A stretch of 64,000 bases of DNA. It comes from Streptomyces sp. NBC_01142 (GTDB lineage Bacteria; Actinomycetota; Actinomycetes; Streptomycetales; Streptomycetaceae). The translations under genes and the position numbers were made by a program. Shown here in pieces: positions 15,325-22,316 of this stretch. The stretch covers positions 806,001 to 870,000 of the forward strand of contig NZ_JAPEOR010000002.1 of NCBI RefSeq assembly GCF_026341125.1. The letters run 5' to 3'. Below the pieces are notes generated by a model that saw only the letters and a list, made by a program, of their open reading frames with translations, ran no database searches and was not told the origin of the DNA. How positions within the stretch are numbered: position 1 is the first letter of the stretch; each line of letters starts with the position of its first letter.

Positions 15325-17521
15325 CCGGCTCGGCATCCTGTGGCTCGGTCTCCCGACGCTCGACGCCCTGCTCAACTCCCTGCCCGATGCCCCGATCGAC
15401 GGCCCGATCGGTGACCTGCTCGACGGCCCGCTCGACGGCCTGCTCAATGCCCGGGCAGGCCTCCTCGTGGGCGTCATGGGGGGCATCGGAGGTGGTGCGG
15501 TAGCCCTCGGCCTGGATGGCGAAGAGCCGCGCGTACTCCCCGCCGCTCGCCAGGAGTTCGCCGTGCGCGCCGCGCTCGACGATCCGGCCGCCGTCGAGGA
15601 CGACGATCACATCGGCCTCGCGGACGGCGCCGAGCCGGTGCGAGACGAGCAGGCTGGTGCGGCCGGTGCGGTGTTCGCGCAGCCGGCGGTGGATCTCGTG
15701 CTCGGCCTGGGCGTCGAGGCCCGCGCTCGGCTCGTCGAGAATCAGCAGGTCCCGCTTGTCACGCAACAGCGTGCGGGCCAGGGCCAGGCGCTGCCACTGT
15801 CCGCCGGAGAGCACCACGCCCGTCTGCGGATCGTCGTCGTCCGTCTGATCGGTGAAGATCCGGCTGAGCAAGGTGTCATAGCCGCGGGGGAGATCCTCGA
15901 CAGTGGTGTCGATGTCCGCCATCCGCGCGGCTTTACGCAGCCTCGGCCGGTCGGAGAGCGCATCCAGCTCGCCCACCCCGATGTTCTCCGCGGCTGTCAG
16001 GTCGTAACACATGTAGTCCTGGAACAGCACGCCCATCCGGCGGCGCAGCTCCGCGGGCGGTACGTCACGGATGTCGACGCCGTCCCAGAGGATCGCTCCG
16101 CGCGTGGGGTCGTAGAACCGGCACAGCAGCTTGATCAGCGTGCTCTTGCCCGCGCCGTTGAGCCCTACCAGCGCCACGGAACTGCCGTGGGGAATAGTGA
16201 GGTTGAGGCCCCGCAGGACCCATGGATGGCTCTCGTCGTAGCGGAACCAGACGTCCCGCAGCTCGATCGCGCCGCGCAGCGCGGGCAGCTCGGCGGGCGT
16301 CGCCGCCGCCCCGGAGACCGAAGCCGCCCCGGAAATGGCAGCGGAAGCGGCAGCAGCAGTGGAGGCGGAGACCGAGACCGAGACGGAGGGGAGATCGTCG
16401 GGGAGTGAGACCACCTTGTCGTGATAGCCGAAGACGAGCAGCGCCTGATGGGCGAGCGCAACGTTGTCCACCAGGCTCGTCAGCGCGCCCTGCGTACCGG
16501 CCACGGCGGCGACGAACGCCGTCACATCGCCGACGCTCAGCTCTCCCGCCGCGGCCGCGCGCACCGCCCAGACCAGCCCTGCCCCCGCGACCACCGTGGA
16601 CAGCAGAGCGAGCAGCGACTGCGTGCGCGTCTCCTGCACGTCCAGCCGCCGCTCCCCCGTCTGCTGGGTCGCGAGTTCGCCGAGCATGCGCTGCCTGAGG
16701 AAGTCGCCGAGGCCGAACAGCCGGGTCTCCTTCGCCCCGCGCACATCGGTGATCAGCACCGAGTAGAAGATCTGCCGTCGGGTCGCCGGGGAGATACCGG
16801 CCATCATGCTCACCCGCCGCCGCGACAACGACAGCCGGGCGAACAGGGCGGGCAGCGCGGCCACCGTCACCAGTCCGGCCATGACGGGGCTGAGCACCGA
16901 CAGCGTTCCCAGCAGGCTCACCAGGGTGATCACATTGCGCGCGGTGTCGAAAAGGCCGGTGGTGACCGGCCCCATCGCGCCGCCCGACGCCTGCATGGCC
17001 ATGCTGAGGTCATTGCGGAAGTCAGGGTTCTCGAACCGTGAAAGCCCCTGGAACCCGTTGATCGTGGTGTAGAGCCGGTCCTGCATCAGGCGGTCCAGCC
17101 GACGGGCGAGTTCGTTCTGGAGGAAGTTGCCCAGATGCGGCAGCACACCGGCCGCGAGCCCCAGGGCGGCGAGACCGAACGCCCAGCGCAGTACTCCGTC
17201 CGGCTGCCCGGCGGCGAGATCGTCGACGATGAACTTCGTGAACCACGCGGTACCGGTGGGCACCAGCCCGGAGACCACGGTGATCACGAGATACACCCCG
17301 GCCAGGAGCGGCCCTGCCCGCCAGCACAGCAGCCACGCCGTGCCGATGTGGCGGAGCCGCAGCCGCGGCCGCCCCTTGTCGGGACCGTATTTTTCCGGAC
17401 CGACGCCGTCCGGCCCGTACTTTTCGTGGCCGACGCTGTCCGGCCCGTACTTTTCGTGGCCGACGCTGTCCGGCCCGTGCCCGTCCGGACCGTCGCCGGG
17501 CGCGGACTGCGGCGCGGTCAC
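15305..17521 (-). CDS. ABC transporter, fused permease and ATPase (peptide-exporter type)
   Basis: This 738-aa half-transporter has about six transmembrane helices (about residues 65-340) and a nucleotide-binding domain with Walker A GLNGAGKSTL (near 453), the signature LSGGQWQRLALAR and Walker B DLLILDEPSA. It lacks an N-terminal C39 peptidase domain, so leader removal would need a separate protease; an S26 enzyme is encoded nearby. The N-terminus carries a 10-residue repeat (GPDSVGHEKY-like), the linker before the ATPase is Ser/Val/Ala-rich, and the C-terminus is charged and repetitive. The GTG start overlaps the stop of the thioredoxin-like gene (GTGA), indicating translational coupling. 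The proposed cargo is the small Cys-rich peptide. Confidence 0.9.
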   Translation of the reverse strand: MTAPQSAPGDGPDGHGPDSVGHEKYGPDSVGHEKYGPDGVGPEKYGPDKGRPRLRLRHIGTAWLLCWRAGPLLAGVYLVITVVSGLVPTGTAWFTKFIVDDLAAGQPDGVLRWAFGLAALGLAAGVLPHLGNFLQNELARRLDRLMQDRLYTTINGFQGLSRFENPDFRNDLSMAMQASGGAMGPVTTGLFDTARNVITLVSLLGTLSVLSPVMAGLVTVAALPALFARLSLSRRRVSMMAGISPATRRQIFYSVLITDVRGAKETRLFGLGDFLRQRMLGELATQQTGERRLDVQETRTQSLLALLSTVVAGAGLVWAVRAAAAGELSVGDVTAFVAAVAGTQGALTSLVDNVALAHQALLVFGYHDKVVSLPDDLPSVSVSVSASTAAAASAAISGAASVSGAAATPAELPALRGAIELRDVWFRYDESHPWVLRGLNLTIPHGSSVALVGLNGAGKSTLIKLLCRFYDPTRGAILWDGVDIRDVPPAELRRRMGVLFQDYMCYDLTAAENIGVGELDALSDRPRLRKAARMADIDTTVEDLPRGYDTLLSRIFTDQTDDDDPQTGVVLSGGQWQRLALARTLLRDKRDLLILDEPSAGLDAQAEHEIHRRLREHRTGRTSLLVSHRLGAVREADVIVVLDGGRIVERGAHGELLASGGEYARLFAIQAEGYRTTSDAPHDAHEEACPGIEQAVERAVEQVTDRAVDRGIGQGVEQGVERRETEPQDAEPVSSPAG
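17381..17490. repeat. 30-bp tandem repeat inside the ABC transporter N-terminus
   Basis: The units at 17411-17440 and 17441-17470 are identical. The flanking units at 17381-17410 and 17471-17490 are diverged. They encode the repeated peptide GPDSVGHEKY in the cytoplasmic N-terminus. Copy number probably varies between strains. Confidence 0.9.
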
Positions 17522-18108
17522 GCCGTCGGCGCGGGCTCGGCCAGTGCACGCGCGCCGGGCGCGGCGGACATGGCCGGCTCCGGCAGCTCGGCCGGGTTGT
17601 TCACGGCGTGCACGACCACACCCTCAGCGTCCACCTGGACAAAGGTCGGGAACGCCTCGATCTCCATGGCGTCCACCAGCCGCTGCGCCTGCCCACCGCG
17701 CACGACGGATGCCACGCCCGCCACATGGCCGACGAGCTGATCCACCTTGATCCCGTCGCCGGAGATCACGGCCACCGCGTCGCGCCCACGGGCCCGGACG
17801 GCGAACACCGGCGCGTGGTCGTGGCAGGTCTCGCACTGGGCGTCGAAGAACGCCACCAGACGCGAGCCGTCCCGCGCATCGTCCGTGCCCCCCGTATCCC
17901 CCGGATCCCCGCCGCCCACGCCGGGAAGGTCGGGCACCTTCCGGCCGACGAGCACCATCGGGTCGTACGGGGTGAAGTGCTGCTGCCCGCCCAGCCCCGC
18001 GATCTGGGTGGTGTGCTCCCGCAGCCTGCGCAGCACCGCGAACGTAAGCAGCAGGTCGAACAGACACAGCGCACCGACGAGAACTACTGCCGCAATCAGA
18101 ATCGTCAT
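17518..18108 (-). CDS. membrane-anchored thioredoxin-like (TlpA/MauD-type) protein
   Basis: This 196-aa protein has one N-terminal helix (residues 3-25) and an extracytoplasmic thioredoxin-like fold with a CxxC active site in FFDAQCETCHDH (C92, C95) and the cis-Pro motif EAFPTFVQVDAEG. It should exchange disulfides outside the membrane. It lies 9 bp after the MauE-like gene and overlaps the ABC gene by four bases. A MauD/MauE-type pair assists disulfide formation in methylamine dehydrogenase. Here the nearest Cys-rich product is the small peptide upstream in the same operon. A ribosome binding site (AAGGA) stands six bases before ATG. Confidence 0.85.
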   Translation of the reverse strand: MTILIAAVVLVGALCLFDLLLTFAVLRRLREHTTQIAGLGGQQHFTPYDPMVLVGRKVPDLPGVGGGDPGDTGGTDDARDGSRLVAFFDAQCETCHDHAPVFAVRARGRDAVAVISGDGIKVDQLVGHVAGVASVVRGGQAQRLVDAMEIEAFPTFVQVDAEGVVVHAVNNPAELPEPAMSAAPGARALAEPAPTA

Positions 18109-18117
18109 CGGAAGTCC

Positions 18118-18669
18118 TTACTCATGGCTCATGGCAGGCGGGGTGGCGAACAGGGCCATCAGATCGTCGAGACGCACGACGAGCAGCACACCGATCGCGG
18201 CTGTCGTCAGCGCGACGGCGGTGCCGCCGACGTGCTCGGGCCACCAGGCCCCGGCCCCCTCGGTGAGCGACAGCCCAAGACCGGCGGCACCGGCGAGCGC
18301 CAGGATCAGGTTGCGTACGACATGGACGGGCCCCAGCGGCGCGGCCGAGGCGCCGAAGCACCGGCAGGGGGCGCGGCGTCCACGGCGCAGGGCCAGCGCG
18401 ATTCCCGTGGTGAAGACGAGGAGCAGCACGGCAGCGAGCGCGAATCCGGCGGGCGCGGTGGGCGGCACCGCGAGCAGCGCGAGCACGGCGAGCTCGGTGA
18501 CGGCGACCGCGGCTGCGGCGGCCGTCGAAAGCCTCCGCGACAGCAGCCTCAGGTCGGCAATCGACTTCGCGAACTCCTCGAATGCTGCCCGGCCGCGGAA
18601 CTTCCCCACGACCGCGACCAGGAAAACGCCGATCAAGAGGATCCGGCACGCGAAAACGAGATAGGTCAT
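18118..18669 (-). CDS. MauE/DoxX-type redox-associated membrane protein
   Basis: This 183-aa protein has four hydrophobic helices (about residues 2-22, 49-69, 73-95 and 118-160 combined). It also has the family's dithiol motif APCRCFGAS (C102, C104). MauE-type proteins pass electrons between quinones or cytoplasmic thiols and a periplasmic thioredoxin such as the product of the next gene. I chose the ATG at 18669 (MTYLVFACRILL) with AAGGA eight bases before it; an extension to 18702 looks unreal. It is the second gene of the four-gene minus-strand operon, after the small peptide gene. Confidence 0.85.
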   Translation of the reverse strand: MTYLVFACRILLIGVFLVAVVGKFRGRAAFEEFAKSIADLRLLSRRLSTAAAAAVAVTELAVLALLAVPPTAPAGFALAAVLLLVFTTGIALALRRGRRAPCRCFGASAAPLGPVHVVRNLILALAGAAGLGLSLTEGAGAWWPEHVGGTAVALTTAAIGVLLVVRLDDLMALFATPPAMSHE

Positions 18670-18779
18670 GCACCCAGTCCTTGAAGATCCGTAAAGATCC
18701 ACGCCGTCGAATGTCCGCTGTACGCGGGTGTACTCGGGTGTACTCGTCTGTAGGCGCTTTATGCGTCTGTACGCGTCAT

Positions 18780-18817
18780 GGGTGAGCAGCGACCGTTCAG
18801 GGAGTCACTGCTCACCC
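18780..18817 (-). terminator. hairpin between the peptide gene and the export/redox genes (attenuator-like)
   Basis: GGGTGAGCAG (18780-18789) pairs with CTGCTCACCC (18808-18817), a perfect 10-bp stem with an 18-nt loop and no T run. It lies 15 bp past the stop of the peptide gene. A leaky hairpin here would let the short precursor mRNA outnumber the downstream transporter mRNA, a common arrangement for peptide precursors. Next to it CGGGTGTACT is tandemly repeated (18725-18744). Confidence 0.55.
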
Positions 18818-18831
18818 ACGTTCGCTGGTGA

Positions 18832-19035
18832 TCAGCTGAAGCAGTTGACGACCCGCTCGATGTTGCAAGGGGTGCAGCCGCTTGTGCCCCCTACCACGTG
18901 GCAGGTACGGAAGCGGGCTCGCCGCTCACTGATGCAGTAGCAGCGCTCCGTCCAGCTGGTGTCGGCCGAAGCCGTTGCCTTGGGCACCAACCGCTCAAGG
19001 AGCCGGTCGCCGAGCTTTCCCATGGAACCCATCAT
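18832..19035 (-). CDS. small Cys-rich peptide precursor (candidate secreted disulfide peptide)
   Basis: This is a 66-67-aa product. The first 24 residues form a charged, amphipathic leader (MGKLGDRLLERLVPKA then TASA) without a membrane-spanning core. A-S-A at 22-24 fits type I signal peptidase. The remaining 43 residues hold six cysteines in the pattern CxC, ten residues, C, eight residues, CxxC, seven residues, C, with an early Trp. GGGAG stands six to nine bases before the two adjacent ATGs. An open frame continues upstream without a good start signal. Downstream on the same strand follow the MauE-like, thioredoxin-like and ABC genes. Function is unknown; antimicrobial, signalling or protein-ligand roles are all open. 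Confidence 0.7.
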   Translation of the reverse strand: MMGSMGKLGDRLLERLVPKATASADTSWTERCYCISERRARFRTCHVVGGTSGCTPCNIERVVNCFS

Positions 19036-19186
19036 GTTTGACTCCCGTTTTGCTGAAATTGCCGGCACCGCCGAAAACCCACCGGCACTGCCGGAACGGC
19101 TGGAACCGCCGCGAAGCCCGCACGCTACCCACGACCCATAGACCGGGCCGTACATCTGATCTACAACCGTCATTGAGTTACCGATC

Positions 19187-19879
19187 GTGACGAACTGGCG
19201 TTCCCTCACGAGCACTCCGCCGCGCCCCTCCGCCCGGTTCACCGCAGCCGCGGTTCTCACCCCCGTCGTGGCACTCGGCCGCTCGCCTCCCCCTCCCTCT
19301 CCCGGGCGCGCCATCCCCACATCCGCTTGCGCCGAGGACGAACCGGTGCGTGTGCGTACGGAACTCATCACCCACTGGGTCAAGACGCTGATCACCAAAG
19401 GTCCCGGCGTCGACCCCGTCGGGGAGCGGAAGGGGATGTCCATCGGCCAACACGCCGTCCACGAGGAGGTCGTTGCCGCGGCCCGGGCCGAGCGGAAGCG
19501 CCAAGGCACCGTCACAGAACTGCGTTTGACGGAGCGCCAGGCACGTCAACGGTGCACCGCCGGGCGCGGCGTCGAGCGCCGCGCCGGGCGCGGCGGGCCG
19601 CACTGCACGGCCCGGTCCGGAATTACTCTCCGTAACGAATGGGCGGTACGGAAACAGGCGTGGAACACCCCTCACACCCGGCCGTCACCTGCCGCGAGGT
19701 CCCGCATACAGAGACTTTTCCGCCACCTGCGGCCACAGCAGCATGATCCCCTCAAGCCCCTTACCGGAACTGCACGTTCTCGCTATGTGGTCACTTTTGC
19801 CGCGCGAACAAAGGGCCTATCTGTCCGTACTGCTCCCCCCTGCTCTCCTCCGCGGCATAACAAGACAGTCACATCCTGA
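19187..19879 (+). other. intergenic stretch with a doubtful open frame
   Basis: Between the peptide gene and livJ (19036-20037) there is about 1 kb without a convincing gene. One plus-strand frame starting GTG at 19187 has a signal-like N-terminus, and a central part (about 19340-19545) keeps high GC at third positions and reads like protein (ELITHWVKTLITKGPGVDP). The rest becomes low-quality Arg/Pro/His sequence. It has no ribosome binding site and no family I know. It could be a decayed gene, and the rest is promoter region for the two divergent operons. Confidence 0.2.
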
Positions 19880-20037
19880 CCTTCCCCCATCCCCGACTCC
19901 CTCACCTGCGCTTAGAGTCACGGCCAGTCACCGCGCCGCCGGGCGCGTCTGCAGCACGGACCTGTACCAACCCAGTACGGCCCGGCGAGACACACGGCGC
20001 CTCACCAGAGGAAGCCGCGCCAGGGAGAGGATTCATC

Positions 20038-21270
20038 GTGCGACACCGTTCCTTGCTCATACTCACCTCCGTCCTCACGACGGGGGCGCTCACGCTCACC
20101 GCATGCGGGTCGCGCGACGACGACAACAAGAACAGCGACGGCGGGAACACCACCGTCGTCATCGGCGTGGACGCGCCGCTCACCGGTGCGAACTCCGCCA
20201 TCGGTCTCGGCATCCAGTACGGCGTCCAGATCGCCGTCGACGATGCCAATGAGAAGAAGCTCGTCCCGGGCGTCACCTTCAAGGTCAAGGCCTTCGACGA
20301 CAAGGCGCTGCCCGCCTCCGGCCAGCAGAACGCCAGCAAGCTCGTCGCCGACAAGGACGTGCTCGGCGCCGTCGGCCCGCTGAACTCCGGCGTCGCCGTC
20401 TCGATGCAGCAGGTCTTCGCCACCGCCAACATGGTCCAGATCTCCCCCGCGAACACGGCTCCCGAGCTGACGCAGGGCAAGGACTGGGCGAAGGGCAAGG
20501 ACGCGAAGAAGCGCTCCTACAAGACCTACTTCCGCACCGCCACCACGGATGCCCTTCAGGGCGGCTTCGCGGCCGAGTACGCCGCGAAGACCCTGAAGAA
20601 GAAGAAGGTCTACCTCGTCGACGACAAGCAGACCTACGGCGCCGGCCTGGCCCGCCTGTTCAAGGAGAACTTCACCAAGGCGGGCGGCAAGGTCGCCGGC
20701 GAGGACCACGTCAACACCGGCGACAAGGACTTCGGGACCCTGGTCACGAAGATCAAGGACTCGGGCGCCGACCTGCTCTACTACGGCGGTCAGTACGACG
20801 AGTCGCAGATCCTCACCAAGCAGCTGAAGGAAGCGGGCGTCAAGATCCCGCTGTTCGGTGGCGACGGTATGTTCACCGACACCTACATCAAGACCGCCGG
20901 TGCGGCCTCGGACGGCGACCTCGTCACCTCGGTCGGCGTCCCGGTCGACAGCCTGCCGGCCGCCAAGGACTTCATCACGAAGTACAAGGCGAAGAAGTAC
21001 CCGGGTGACTACGCCGCCTACGGCGGTTACTCCTACGACGCCGCCACGGCCATCATCAAGGCCGTCAGCACCGTCGTGAAGGACGGAAAGGTTCCGTCCG
21101 ACGCCCGCGCCAAGATCGTCGAGGAAGTCCAGAAGACGAACTTCGAGGGCATCGCCGGCCCGGTCTCCTTCGACGAGTTCGGTGACACGAACAACAAGCA
21201 GCTGACCGTCTACCAGGTCAAGGGCGGCAAGTGGGCGGCCGTCAAGAGCGGCACGTACAACGCCGGCTGA
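20038..21270 (+). CDS. livJ: branched-chain amino acid ABC transporter, substrate-binding lipoprotein
   Basis: This 410-aa periplasmic-binding-protein-type lipoprotein captures Leu/Ile/Val-like substrates outside the membrane for the LivHMGF importer. A signal peptide ends in the lipobox LTAC (Cys 23), followed by a Ser/Asp/Asn-rich linker and a type-I solute-binding fold (VIGVDAPLTGANSAIGLGIQYG, LGAVGPLNSGVAVSMQQ, TYGAGLARLFKENF). The GTG start has AGGGAGAGGA before it. It is the first gene of the liv operon, with a hairpin between it and livH. Binding-protein mRNA usually exceeds permease mRNA, and the hairpin fits that. Confidence 0.93.
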   Translation: MRHRSLLILTSVLTTGALTLTACGSRDDDNKNSDGGNTTVVIGVDAPLTGANSAIGLGIQYGVQIAVDDANEKKLVPGVTFKVKAFDDKALPASGQQNASKLVADKDVLGAVGPLNSGVAVSMQQVFATANMVQISPANTAPELTQGKDWAKGKDAKKRSYKTYFRTATTDALQGGFAAEYAAKTLKKKKVYLVDDKQTYGAGLARLFKENFTKAGGKVAGEDHVNTGDKDFGTLVTKIKDSGADLLYYGGQYDESQILTKQLKEAGVKIPLFGGDGMFTDTYIKTAGAASDGDLVTSVGVPVDSLPAAKDFITKYKAKKYPGDYAAYGGYSYDAATAIIKAVSTVVKDGKVPSDARAKIVEEVQKTNFEGIAGPVSFDEFGDTNNKQLTVYQVKGGKWAAVKSGTYNAG

Positions 21271-21301
21271 TCCACCCACCGCACAGCACAGCACAACAAA
21301 A

Positions 21302-21339
21302 GGGCCGCGCGGCCACGACCACACGTCACCGCGCGGCCC
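21302..21339 (+). terminator. hairpin between livJ and livH (partial terminator)
   Basis: GGGCCGCGCGG (21302-21312) pairs with CCGCGCGGCCC (21329-21339), followed by GATTTCT. The perfect 11-bp stem could cause partial termination or stabilise the livJ message. Confidence 0.65.
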
Positions 21340-21386
21340 GATTTCTACCCTCTGCTCACTCTCCCCACCCACATGGAGGCCATGCG

Positions 21387-22316
21387 GTGAACACCCTGCC
21401 GCAACAGCTGGCCAACGGGCTGATTCTCGGCTCGATGTACGGGCTGATCGCCATCGGATACACGATGGTGTACGGCATCGTCCAGCTCATCAACTTCGCC
21501 CATGGCGAGATCTTCATGACCGGCGCCTTCGGCGGACTCACGGTCTTCCTCCTTATGCCCAGCGGCACGTCCATGTGGGTGCTTCTCCCACTGATGCTGC
21601 TCGGCGGCGCCATCGTCGCCGTACTCATCGCAGTGGGAGCTGAACGTTTCGCGTATCGACCACTACGAGGCGCACCAAGGCTCGCACCACTGATCACCGC
21701 GATCGGACTCTCGCTCGCGCTGCAGCAGGCGATCTTCAACTGGTACCCCGAGGCGAAGAACGACCGGGTCTTCCCGCAGATACCCGGCGGCCCCTTCGAC
21801 ATCGGCTCCATCAAGATTCAGACCGGTGACGTCTTCCTGCTGATCGCCGCCCCGCTGTGCATGGCTGTCCTGGCCTTCTTCATCCGCACCTCCCGCACCG
21901 GCCGCGCCATGCAGGCCACGGCGCAGGACCCGGACACCGCACAGCTCATGGGTATCGACACCAACCGGATCATCGTGATCGCGTTCGCGATCGGCGGTTT
22001 CTTCGCCGCCGTCGCCGGTATCGCGTGGGGCCTGAAGTACGGCTCCGTCAAGTTCGACATGGGCTTCATCACCGGCCTCAAGGCGTTCACCGCAGCCGTG
22101 CTCGGCGGCATCGGAAACATCTACGGAGCCATGCTCGGCGGCGTCGTCCTCGGCCTCTCCGAGGTCCTCGCCAGCGCCTACATCTCCGAGATCCCCGGCA
22201 TGCAGCAGCTCGGCGGCGGCAGCTGGGCCCCGGTCTGGGCCTTCGTCCTCCTCATCCTCGTTCTGCTGTTCCGACCACAAGGTCTACTCGGCGAACGCGT
22301 CGCGGACAGGGCGTGA
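21387..22316 (+). CDS. livH: branched-chain amino acid ABC transporter permease LivH
   Basis: This 309-aa membrane protein has about eight helices. The family motif near the start is present (GLILGSMYGLIAIGYTMVYGIVQLINFAHGEIFM), and so is the cytoplasmic loop GRAMQATAQDPDTAQLMGIDTNR that contacts the ATPases. The GTG at 21387 follows GGAGG at eight bases; the longer open frame upstream is non-coding. It overlaps livM by a few bases. Confidence 0.93.
   Translation: MNTLPQQLANGLILGSMYGLIAIGYTMVYGIVQLINFAHGEIFMTGAFGGLTVFLLMPSGTSMWVLLPLMLLGGAIVAVLIAVGAERFAYRPLRGAPRLAPLITAIGLSLALQQAIFNWYPEAKNDRVFPQIPGGPFDIGSIKIQTGDVFLLIAAPLCMAVLAFFIRTSRTGRAMQATAQDPDTAQLMGIDTNRIIVIAFAIGGFFAAVAGIAWGLKYGSVKFDMGFITGLKAFTAAVLGGIGNIYGAMLGGVVLGLSEVLASAYISEIPGMQQLGGGSWAPVWAFVLLILVLLFRPQGLLGERVADRA

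Noticed and set aside
13000..19035. A methylamine dehydrogenase cluster, because of MauE- and MauD-like genes
   Set aside because: No large subunit, no TTQ-forming light chain and no MauG are present. The Cys-rich product is far too small and lacks the paired Trp residues.
13000..19035. A lanthipeptide or thiopeptide cluster
   Set aside because: No dehydratase, cyclase, radical-SAM or YcaO gene is present. The only modifying functions visible are thiol-redox ones.
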